Shown in pieces: positions 1 to 5,460 of a stretch of DNA of 5,460 bases (position 1 is its first letter; the number at the start of each line of letters is the position of its first letter). A program made the translations under genes and the position numbers. Under the pieces are notes generated by a model. The model had not been told where the DNA came from. It did not search any database and saw nothing but the letters and a program-made list of their open reading frames with translations. Origin of the DNA: JAUWQU01 sp964605095 (GTDB taxonomy: Bacteria > Planctomycetota > Phycisphaerae > SM23-33); the NCBI GenBank assembly GCA_964605095.1, contig CAZSBS010000296.1, forward strand, positions 1 to 5,460, given 5' to 3'.

Positions 1-53
1 ACCACGGGATGCCAAATGGAAAACTGTCTAAATTAACAATTGGGCAACACGCC

Positions 54-102
54 CTCCCGGCTCCCGGCTACCGGCTCCCGGCTCCCGGCTACTGGCTCCT
101 GC
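54..102. repeat. Heptamer tandem repeat array, about seven copies
   Basis: Seven consecutive 7-base units of the form CTMCYGG run without a gap: CTCCCGG, CTCCCGG, CTACCGG, CTCCCGG, CTCCCGG, CTACTGG, then the degenerate CTCCTGC. On the minus strand the unit reads roughly GGGAGCC or GGTAGCC. The array lies just beyond the terminator of the minus-strand SRP RNA gene. A related three-unit array lies on the far side of that gene. Array and unit are read directly from the sequence; no function is implied. Confidence 0.85.
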
Positions 103-116
103 CCCCGAGTGCGCAT

Positions 117-137
117 AAAAAATGCCGTGCACCCGGC
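117..137 (-). terminator. Intrinsic terminator of the SRP RNA gene
   Basis: Read on the minus strand, GCCG and CGGC (137-134 and 127-124) form a short GC stem with a six-base loop, followed by A and then six T residues (122-117). The 3' arm also belongs to the sequence GCACGGC, which pairs with the 5' end of the SRP RNA. The same bases can therefore serve either the terminator hairpin or helix 1 of the finished RNA. Confidence 0.75.
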
Positions 138-404
138 GTCGAATCGCAGCAACAGGGCTCGCATGGCAAGACAGCTCAAGCCAGGTGATCCTCATGCACG
201 CGTCGCAGGCTCGCTTATGGCTGCTCCCGTCAAGGCCTGACCAGATTCACGGCGCGACGCTGCAAAGGGCCCAACTATCAACACTGCCCGCCATGCAAGT
301 AGACCAATCACAACGACCCTCGGCAGGGAATTCAGTCCCGCTGTAGCGGATTGCGGGTCCGCCCGAAGGCCTCAGGGCACCGCTAGCGCCCCACCTAGCA
401 CGGC
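123..404 (-). ncRNA. ffs: Large-type bacterial signal recognition particle RNA (Alu + S domains)
   Basis: This is the RNA of the signal recognition particle, which with Ffh targets nascent membrane and exported proteins to FtsY and the translocon. All coordinates refer to the minus strand. The 5' region carries the conserved Alu-domain words GTGCTAGGTGGGG (400-388), GCGGTGCCC (383-375), CCCGCAATCCGCT (357-345) and a CCCT/AGGG hairpin (328-317), in the order of Bacillus scRNA as I recall it. The S domain has GGTCAGG (242-236) and AGCAGCC (225-219), the symmetric-loop signature bound by Ffh. Long-range pairing supports a closed rod: 404-398 with 130-124 (7 bp, helix 1), 296-290 with 167-161 (7 bp), 276-268 with 182-173 (9 bp, one bulge), and 264-254 with 206-195 (11 bp, one bulge). 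The length of about 280 nt fits the large class. Oddities are a UUCG hairpin inserted between helices 3 and 4 and a UGAC rather than GGAA tetraloop. Ends are inferred from helix 1 and the promoter. Confidence 0.93.
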
Positions 405-410
405 GGGTAC

Positions 411-439
411 ATCATACGCCAAGGGATGGCCGGGGGCAA
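411..439 (-). promoter_or_regulatory. Sigma-70-like promoter of the SRP RNA gene
   Basis: On the minus strand, TTGCCC (439-434) and TATGAT (416-411) are separated by exactly 17 bases, matching the -35/-10 layout of housekeeping sigma factors. The predicted start, about 7 bases downstream near 404, coincides with the first base of helix 1 of the SRP RNA. That agreement is independent support for both calls. Confidence 0.75.
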
Positions 440-460
440 GGGCCGGGGGAAGTAAAAAAC

Positions 461-481
461 GGAACCGGGAACCCGGAAGCC
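461..481. repeat. Second heptamer array, three copies, inverted relative to the first
   Basis: Three abutting units, GGAACCG, GGAACCC and GGAAGCC, are visible on the plus strand. The unit resembles the minus-strand reading of the array at 54-102, so the two arrays flank the SRP RNA gene in opposite orientation. Part of this array (465-476) can fold on the minus strand as CCGG/CCGG. It is followed after five bases by six T residues (459-454), so it might also act as a weak terminator upstream of the SRP promoter. Confidence 0.65.
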
Positions 482-1102
482 AGGATGGCCACGAGAACCC
501 CCAGGCGCGCCGCGGCTATCCATTTTCGCCGCCGGGCTGTTGAGGCAATTGCACCATATCCGGCCCCTATAGCCTCGCCACGGCAAAAAGGGAAGCCTGG
601 TGTTTCATCGCGAAGGCATTGTGAACCCTTCGGCGTGGGCGTGTGCCGGGGATTTAGCTAAGGTTCGGTGGCGGCCTGGCCCGATACATCAAGGAGGCGT
701 AAACCCAAGTAAGGACGGGATGTTGGGATACCGGGGGCGGTCGATGCGGTCGGTGAGGGTGGATGGGCGCCGCCGGTTGGCTGCGTATGTTGCGTGGCGG
801 GGGCCCGTCGCGCCGCGCTGTTGATCGAAGGGATTTAGAGGCCTTGTGTGACAAAAAGTGCTCAAGTCGGACACAATACTGCCGCTCCAGCGGGGTGGCC
901 ACGCCGCGCCCCAAAATCGGCCCCGGATGGGCAATGTCCGTGCGAGGCGAGGCTTCAGCGAGTTGCCCTGGCCGACCCTTGCTCCCGGAGATCATAGGAT
1001 TCCCGTATTTTTCACTTTACTTGGCGGGTGGGCAGGGTAACTTTATCACCAGTGCATGACTTCCGGAATTGGTATGCTCGCGCCTTCTCGTCTGATCCGG
1101 GG
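482..1102. other. Long intergenic stretch, no gene recognised
   Basis: I find no protein gene here. The open frames on either strand are short, rich in Arg, Pro and Gly, lack a well-placed ribosome binding site and show no familiar motif. I checked both strands for tRNA, tmRNA, RNase P RNA, 6S RNA and c-di-GMP riboswitch signatures and saw none. An AGGAGG sequence near 691 is not followed by a start codon at usable distance. The part from 844 to 1012 is rich in inverted repeats and is described separately. Confidence 0.6.
844..1012 (+). other. Structured non-coding segment with terminator-like end (candidate small RNA or repeat element)
   Basis: Several inverted repeats follow one another. 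TTGTGTGAC (844-852) pairs with GTC-GG-ACACAA (866-876) as 9 bp with a two-base bulge and a 13-base loop. CCGCTCCAGCGG (882-893) and GTGGCCAC (895-902) are small palindromes. TCGGCC (917-922) pairs with GGCCGA (970-975), and inside it GGGCAA (929-934) pairs with TTGCCC (963-968). A bulged hairpin at 987-1003 is followed by five T residues (1008-1012). This could be a small RNA, or a decayed or REP-like mobile element. No known family was recognised and no promoter is clear. Confidence 0.3.
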
Positions 1103-1131
1103 CTGGCATGCACGGAAAGTCGTAATATAAT
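1103..1131 (+). promoter_or_regulatory. Sigma-70-like promoter for the two-partner secretion operon
   Basis: CTGGCA (1103-1108, four of six matches to TTGACA) and a perfect TATAAT (1126-1131) are separated by 17 bases. The expected start near 1138 leaves a leader of about 40 bases before the tpsB start codon. No operator was recognised around it. This is the only strong promoter seen for the two downstream genes. Confidence 0.7.
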
Positions 1132-1164
1132 AAGGACGCATTTCTGCTCACGGTTGCTACATAC

Positions 1165-1170
1165 GGAGAA
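1165..1170 (+). promoter_or_regulatory. Ribosome binding site of the TpsB gene
   Basis: GGAGAA lies 8 bases before the ATG at 1179. This fixes the start, which is also directly followed by a convincing signal peptide. Confidence 0.8.
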
Positions 1171-1178
1171 CATCCAGT

Positions 1179-3242
1179 ATGAAAGCCGATTCTACGCGAA
1201 GACGGCGGCGTTGTTTTTTGGGGGTTGACCGGCCACGGCCCATTCGGGCTCTTGCCGTCGGGCTGGCTTTGCTGGCGTTGGCAACGCTGACACTGCCCGC
1301 CCGGGGTGCAGACGCACCCGCGACCCAGCCTGCCCCGGCCGAGACGGCCACAGTCGCACCCGCGACCCAGCCTGCCCCAGCCGAGACGGCCACAGTCGCG
1401 CCCGCGACCCAGCCTGCCCCGGCCAGCGCGACGGACGGGCCTCAGTACATGGTCAGCCGGTTCGTCCTGGGCTACGCCAAGGAGCACCCCCAGCACTCGG
1501 ACATTGCGCCAATGGCGGATATCCCGATCGTTCTGGGCAAGACCGACAAGGGCTACGTTGCTCCCCGCCCAGGCGTCGCGGAGGTCACGCTGAGGCTGGA
1601 CCAGTACAAGCCCGCCAAGGCCGAGGCGTTTTTCGCCAGCGCCATCCGGCGGATAAACGAGTCGATCGTCGAGGCCTACAACCGCCAGGGACTCGTCGGC
1701 GTGTTCGTGGCCCCCAGCGACGAGGACATCGACTCTCTGACGGGCAAGGACAAGCGATCTGCGGACCAGACGCCGCTGCGCCTGTTGGTCTGGACCGCGC
1801 CGGTGTCGCGGATTCGCACCCTTGCCAGCGGCGAACGCATAGCCCCCGAGAAGCGTATCGACAATCCCGCCCACGCGCGGATCGCCAAGAACTCGCCGAT
1901 CCACGAGGGCGAACTGCTCAACAAGGGGCTGCTGGACGATTACATCTTCCTGCTGAACCGCTCTCCAGGGCGGCGGGTGGACGTGGCGGTAACATCGGGC
2001 GCCAAGACCGGCGACGTGGCGATGGATTACCTGGTCAGCGAGAACAAGCCGTGGCTGGCTTACGTCCAGACGTCCAACACCGGCACGAAGGCGACGAACC
2101 AGTGGCGGACGCGGTTTGGCTTCGTCAGCAACCAGTTCACCGGCAACGACGATGTTCTTTCGGTCGATTACACAATGGCCTGCCTGTTCGGACCGGAGGC
2201 CAAGTCGGCGTCGATCTCGTACGAGGCGCCAGTCTGCAAGATGGACCGCCTGCGATGGCGCGGCTACGGCAGTTGGGCGGACTATGAGGCCACCGTTACC
2301 ACTCCGCAGGCCGGCGAGAACTTCACCGGCTACGAGTGGCGAGGCGGCGCCGAGTTGATCTGGAACGTCTACCAGCACCGCGAGTTGTTCGTGGACCTCA
2401 TCGGCGGTGCGTACTGGTGGCACGTCTTCGTCGACAATCAGACTCTCCAGCAGAAGGGCAAGGGCGACTTCTTCGTGCCTTACGTCGGCGTGCGGACCGA
2501 GCGCATAACGGACCTGTCAACGACGGTTGGCCAGGTCACGTTGGAGAGCAACTGCGAAGGCATCGGCCAGACCCCCGCCAGGGACATGGAGGCCCTGGGC
2601 AGGATGCCCGTGGACTCCGAGTGGCTTCTGATGAAGTGGGACATCGTGCATTCGTTCTTCCTCGAGCCGCTGATCAACCCAACGGCCTGGCGGGACGTCA
2701 AGACCCCGCAAAGCTCCACGCTGGCGCACGAGCTTTACTTCCACTTCCACGGGCAATACGCAATGAGCGGCTACCGCCTGATCCCGCAGAACGAGGCCAC
2801 CGCCGGCGGGTTCTTCTCCGTCCGGGGCTATCCGGAGTCGTCTGTGGCCGGCGATACGGCGCTGCTCGGCACGGCTGAGTACAAGCTCCACATCCCCAGG
2901 CTGCTGAAGATTCAGCCGGACCCGGGCAAAACGCCTCTGCCGCTGGTGGGCACTCCGTTCCGCTGGGCGCCGCAGACAGTGTACGGCCGGCCGGATTGGG
3001 ACCTGATTGCCCGGGCGTTTTTTGACGTCGGGCGGACGATGAACACCTGGCACCGCAGCGCCCAGGGCGAGGAGGACTACACCCTGATGAGCGCGGGCGT
3101 GGGCCTGGAGTGGCAGTTCTCCCGCTACGTGAACCTGCGCCTGGACTGGGGCTTCCCGCTGCGCGACCTGAACACGACCACCGAGCGGGTGGACGCCGGC
3201 GACGACTCGCGGGTGCATTTCGTGGCTACAATCATTTATTGA
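1179..3242 (+). CDS. TpsB outer-membrane transporter, ShlB/FhaC/HecB family (two-partner secretion)
   Basis: This 687-residue protein should be the outer-membrane pore that recognises and exports the partner encoded next. A basic N-terminus (RRRRR at 7-11) and a hydrophobic stretch (22-40) form a Sec signal peptide, probably cut after ARG at 43. Residues 46-86 are an Ala/Pro/Thr-rich linker built of a 14-residue repeat. Residues of about 90-285 look like two POTRA domains: a helix near 151-169, then the segment NRSPGRRVDVAV (260-271), characteristic of ShlB-like proteins. The remainder is a 16-stranded-barrel-type region, containing LVSENKPW (285-292), RFGFVSNQFTGNDDVLSVDY (312-331) and the VRGY motif of the pore loop L6 (548-551). 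The last strand ends FVATIIY, with Tyr rather than the usual Phe at the C-terminus. It is longer than typical members (about 550-600 residues), partly because of the linker. The TpsB assignment is firm; the exact POTRA borders are inference. Confidence 0.92.
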   Translation: MKADSTRRRRRCFLGVDRPRPIRALAVGLALLALATLTLPARGADAPATQPAPAETATVAPATQPAPAETATVAPATQPAPASATDGPQYMVSRFVLGYAKEHPQHSDIAPMADIPIVLGKTDKGYVAPRPGVAEVTLRLDQYKPAKAEAFFASAIRRINESIVEAYNRQGLVGVFVAPSDEDIDSLTGKDKRSADQTPLRLLVWTAPVSRIRTLASGERIAPEKRIDNPAHARIAKNSPIHEGELLNKGLLDDYIFLLNRSPGRRVDVAVTSGAKTGDVAMDYLVSENKPWLAYVQTSNTGTKATNQWRTRFGFVSNQFTGNDDVLSVDYTMACLFGPEAKSASISYEAPVCKMDRLRWRGYGSWADYEATVTTPQAGENFTGYEWRGGAELIWNVYQHRELFVDLIGGAYWWHVFVDNQTLQQKGKGDFFVPYVGVRTERITDLSTTVGQVTLESNCEGIGQTPARDMEALGRMPVDSEWLLMKWDIVHSFFLEPLINPTAWRDVKTPQSSTLAHELYFHFHGQYAMSGYRLIPQNEATAGGFFSVRGYPESSVAGDTALLGTAEYKLHIPRLLKIQPDPGKTPLPLVGTPFRWAPQTVYGRPDWDLIARAFFDVGRTMNTWHRSAQGEEDYTLMSAGVGLEWQFSRYVNLRLDWGFPLRDLNTTTERVDAGDDSRVHFVATIIY
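1314..1427 (+). repeat. 42-bp tandem repeat inside the TpsB gene
   Basis: Two full 42-base units (1314-1355 and 1356-1397), differing at one base, are followed by a partial third unit. They encode a 14-residue unit of the form APATQPAPAETATV. The near-identity at DNA level suggests recent duplication by slippage. The repeat sits in the linker between the signal peptide and the first POTRA domain, so copy number can change without breaking the frame. Confidence 0.9.
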
Positions 3243-3245
3243 CAA

Positions 3246-3283
3246 CGTCTAAGGCATAGACGATCAGAGCCGGCCCTGCCGGC
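3246..3283 (+). terminator. Paired hairpins after the TpsB stop codon (weak terminator or processing signal)
   Basis: CGTCTA (3246-3251) and TAGACG (3257-3262) form a perfect 6-bp stem with a 5-base loop, four bases after the stop codon. A second stem, GCCGGC/GCCGGC (3269-3274 and 3278-3283), follows. Only three T residues come after it (3287-3289), so full intrinsic termination is doubtful. Partial attenuation or mRNA stabilisation between tpsB and tpsA is more plausible. Confidence 0.4.
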
Positions 3284-3302
3284 ACGTTTGACATAACTGT
3301 AT

Positions 3303-3346
3303 GAAGCTTGGAATCGCAAGAGCGGGCACGCTGGTCGTGCGGCTTC
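3303..3346 (+). other. Leader hairpin just upstream of the TpsA ribosome binding site
   Basis: GAAGC (3303-3307) pairs with GCTTC (3342-3346). Inside it, GCACG (3326-3330) pairs with CGTGC (3336-3340) around a five-base loop. The outer stem ends three bases before the Shine-Dalgarno sequence, so it could influence translation of the large exoprotein. This is based only on visible complementarity. Confidence 0.35.
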
Positions 3347-3349
3347 TAT

Positions 3350-3354
3350 GGGAG
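3350..3354 (+). promoter_or_regulatory. Ribosome binding site of the TpsA gene
   Basis: GGGAG ends 8 bases before the ATG at 3363. It supports that start, which is followed by a plausible signal peptide. Confidence 0.75.
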
Positions 3355-3362
3355 CATTGGCC

Positions 3363-5460
3363 ATGAGTATTAGACAGGTGACGGGGTTCGTTCTTTCGGG
3401 CAGGGCGGCGGCGGGCGCGCTGCTGATCGCCACGTTACTGGGGATCCTGTGCAGCCCCGGAGTGCAGGCCGCCCCGCAAGGCGAGAGCGTCGTCGGCGGC
3501 AGCGCCACCTTCGAGCGATCCGGCGCCACCACCACGATCACCGCGGGCAACAGGGCGATCATCAACTACTCGAGCTTCGATGTCGCCGCCAACGAGACCG
3601 TGCGGTTCGTCCAGCCCAGCGCCACAGCCACCGTGCTCAACCGCATCCAAAGCGCCAGCCCGACGCACATCGACGGGTCGCTCCAGGCCAACGGCATCGT
3701 CTATCTGGTCAACCGCGCGGGCGTGATGTTCGGCCCCGGCTCGGTGGTCAATGTCGGCGGGCTTTACGCCGCCGCCGCCACCATATCCAACCAGGACTTC
3801 CTGGCCGGCATCAACAGGTTCACCGACACTGCCGGCGACGTGACCAACAACGGAACCATCGTTGCAGACGCCGTCGGCCTGATCGGGCGGACGGTCGCCA
3901 ACCACGGCTCCATCGTGGCCACAGGCGGGCTGGTGACAATGGTGGCCGGCAAGGACGTCCTGCTGAGCGAGGAAGTCGGCGGGCACCTGATGGTCCGCCT
4001 GGAAGGCTCGGGCGAGCAGATAACCGACAAGCCCGGCGTCGAGAACACCGGCACAATCCAGGCCCCAGGCGGCAAGGTCCTGCTGGGCGCCGGCGACATG
4101 TTCAGCCTCGCCGCCCGCCAGGCCGGGACCGTGCAGGCGAAGGATGTCGTCGTGGTGGGTCTGGCCGGCGTGACGGAAGTCAGCGGCACAATCGATGCTA
4201 CCGGACCCACCGGCGGCAAGGTCACCGTCACGGGCGAGAAGGTCGCCATCAAGGGCGCGACAATCGACGCTTCCGGGCAGTTCGGCGGCGGCGAGATACT
4301 CATCGGCGGCGGCTATCAGGGCAAGAACCCCGATGTAGCCAACGCCCAGTACACGTTCGTCAGTGCCGACAGCGTGGTGAACGCCAGTTCGACGGCCGCC
4401 GGCAACGGCGGCACGGTCATCGTGTGGTCCGACTGCGTCACCCAGGTGTACGGGCAGTTGTCCGCCCGCGGCGCCGGCGCCGGAAGCGGCGGCCTGGTCG
4501 AAACCTCCGGGCATAAGCTGCTCATTGCCACCACCGTACCCGACGTAGGTCCAGGCGGCACGTGGCTGCTGGACCCCGAAGACATCGAGATCACCGTCGC
4601 CCAGGTCAACATCACCCAGGCCGGCGCAGGCGATCCCGGCCCCATTACCTTTAGCCCGACGGCCATTGACACGGTCACCACGATCGCCGCGGCCAACATC
4701 AACGCCGCCCTCGATGCCGGCTCCAACGTCGTCATCAACACCGCCGGCGGCGGCACCACCACGACAGGCATGGTGACGATCAACTCCGCTGTCACCAAGA
4801 GCGCCGACGCCGGCAGCGCCGACGGATCGACGCTCACGATTAACGCCGTCGACGGGATCGTCGTCAACGCGGGCATCACCTCCACCGTGGGCACACTGGA
4901 CGTCGTGCTGAACGCTGTCAACGGCGTGGACATCAACGCCGTCGTCACCACCAACGGCGGGTCGTTTACGTCCGCCGGCACGACGTTCGACAACAACGGC
5001 GGGATCATCACGACCGCCGGCGGCGCGGTGGACATCAACAACACCGGCGCCATCACGATCGACGCGGCCATCAACGCCGGGGCAGGCGCGGTGACCATCG
5101 ACGGCACGGGCGCGGGCGCCGCAAGCATTGGCGGGGCCGGGCTGATCACCACCAGCAACACCCTCACCCTGAATGCCGTCGGCGCCATCGGCGCGGCTTC
5201 GATGAACCTGGCTGCAACCGGCCCCATCGTGCTCACCTCCGGCACGAACGCGACCTTCACCAACAGCTCCGCGGTCGACCTTGGCGCCTGCAGCATCGGC
5301 GGCAACCTGGATGTCACGGCCACCACCGGCAACATCACCGACAGCGGCACGGTCACCGTGGGTGGCACGGCCACGTTCACCACCACCGCCGCCAACGCCA
5401 CCATTGACCTTGGCACGCTGGCGATCACCGGCACGGTCGCTCTGAATACGACGGGCGCTG
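3363..5460 (+). CDS. TpsA exoprotein, filamentous-haemagglutinin type (5' part, runs off the window)
   Basis: The frame stays open for 699 codons to the window end; the C-terminus is not seen. It should be the secreted substrate of the TpsB transporter encoded 120 bases upstream: a surface or released adhesin-like beta-helix. Residues 1-36 form a Sec signal (hydrophobic 16-30, likely cut after VQA). Residues of about 37-290 are the TPS (haemagglutinin N-terminal) domain, with NYSSFDV (68-74), LNRIQS (92-97), NGIVYLVNRAGVMFGPGSVV (110-129) and an NxGTI-type repeat. The family's NPNG motif reads NRAG here. Residues 303-380 carry segments common in TPS exoproteins: DASGQFGGGEILIGG, GGTVIVWSD, YGQLSARG and GGLVETSG. 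TWLLDPEDIEI (400-410) follows. After that the protein is Thr/Ala/Gly/Asn/Val-rich with short degenerate strands, as in a long parallel beta-helix. C30 is not in a lipobox. The ligand is unknown. Confidence 0.93.
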   Translation, partial: MSIRQVTGFVLSGRAAAGALLIATLLGILCSPGVQAAPQGESVVGGSATFERSGATTTITAGNRAIINYSSFDVAANETVRFVQPSATATVLNRIQSASPTHIDGSLQANGIVYLVNRAGVMFGPGSVVNVGGLYAAAATISNQDFLAGINRFTDTAGDVTNNGTIVADAVGLIGRTVANHGSIVATGGLVTMVAGKDVLLSEEVGGHLMVRLEGSGEQITDKPGVENTGTIQAPGGKVLLGAGDMFSLAARQAGTVQAKDVVVVGLAGVTEVSGTIDATGPTGGKVTVTGEKVAIKGATIDASGQFGGGEILIGGGYQGKNPDVANAQYTFVSADSVVNASSTAAGNGGTVIVWSDCVTQVYGQLSARGAGAGSGGLVETSGHKLLIATTVPDVGPGGTWLLDPEDIEITVAQVNITQAGAGDPGPITFSPTAIDTVTTIAAANINAALDAGSNVVINTAGGGTTTTGMVTINSAVTKSADAGSADGSTLTINAVDGIVVNAGITSTVGTLDVVLNAVNGVDINAVVTTNGGSFTSAGTTFDNNGGIITTAGGAVDINNTGAITIDAAINAGAGAVTIDGTGAGAASIGGAGLITTSNTLTLNAVGAIGAASMNLAATGPIVLTSGTNATFTNSSAVDLGACSIGGNLDVTATTGNITDSGTVTVGGTATFTTTAANATIDLGTLAITGTVALNTTGA

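Noticed and set aside
40..346. Two short plus-strand ORFs (40-240, 122-346) near the left end
   Set aside because: They lie antisense to the SRP RNA and its terminator and repeat array, have no ribosome binding site and no protein-like composition.
338..349. Palindrome CCGCTGTAGCGG resembling a second copy, CCGCTCCAGCGG, at 882-893, considered as a shared operator
   Set aside because: The first copy falls in helix 4 of the SRP Alu domain and is explained by that RNA. The second then has no partner, and the similarity is likely coincidental in GC-rich DNA.
654..995. A 113-codon minus-strand ORF and overlapping plus-strand ORFs at 600-1059, considered as small genes
   Set aside because: They have Arg/Pro-rich products without motifs, no suitable Shine-Dalgarno, and overlap the inverted repeats at 844-975. 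No frame stands out as coding.
1017..2423. A 468-codon open frame on the minus strand across tpsB
   Set aside because: It is the antisense shadow of the TpsB gene in GC-rich DNA. Its product is low-complexity (Arg/Gly/Leu/Val-rich), while the plus strand encodes a recognisable signal peptide, POTRA-like region and barrel with a ribosome binding site.
3288..3316. Internal promoter for tpsA based on a perfect TTGACA at 3288-3293
   Set aside because: At 16-18 bases spacing the candidate -10 sequences (such as GAATCG) match TATAAT poorly, so the -35 match alone is not enough.
3363..3455. Lipoprotein signal in TpsA around C30
   Set aside because: The residues before the cysteine are G-I-L, lacking the small residue required at -1 of a lipobox. 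A normal signal peptidase I site follows at VQA.
3435..5434. Long minus-strand open frames (3435-4514 and 4316-5434) and a plus-strand frame (3449-4516)
   Set aside because: They are shadows of the TpsA coding sequence caused by its Thr/Ala/Gly/Val-rich composition. None has recognisable domains.

Overview
The window looks like chromosome from a GC-rich Gram-negative bacterium with an outer membrane. Planctomycetota, perhaps Phycisphaerae, is the most likely source. The hints are the planctomycete-style two-partner secretion proteins, an Ala-Thr-Gln-Pro-rich segment after the transporter's signal peptide, and long GC-rich intergenic DNA. This taxonomic call is inference from protein style, not from a marker gene.

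Bases 1-1102 hold no convincing protein gene, but they are not empty. On the minus strand, at about 404 down to 123, lies a complete large-type (Alu-domain-containing) bacterial signal recognition particle RNA. It has its own sigma-70-like promoter (411-439) and an intrinsic terminator (117-137). Arrays of a GC-rich heptamer sit on both sides of it in opposite orientation (54-102 and 461-481). The RNA has two uncommon features: a UUCG-capped hairpin inserted at the normally short junction between Alu helices 3 and 4, and a UGAC tetraloop in place of GGAA at the tip of helix 8, the Ffh-binding helix. Bases 482-1102 contain no recognisable gene. Part of this stretch, 844-1012, is rich in inverted repeats and ends in a terminator-like hairpin with a T-run.

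Bases 1103-5460 carry a two-partner (type Vb) secretion locus on the plus strand. A promoter (CTGGCA, 17 bp, TATAAT) precedes a complete 687-residue TpsB outer-membrane transporter of the ShlB/FhaC family (1179-3242). After a 120-base gap with small hairpins comes the start of a very large TpsA exoprotein of the filamentous-haemagglutinin type (3363 onward), which runs off the window after 699 codons. The expected division of labour is that both proteins cross the inner membrane by Sec. The TpsB POTRA domains then recognise the TpsA N-terminal TPS domain, and TpsA is threaded through the TpsB barrel to fold outside as a long beta-helix.

The SRP RNA and the secretion locus point away from each other and are probably independent transcription units. 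The least ordinary material in the window is the SRP RNA variant and its flanking repeats.
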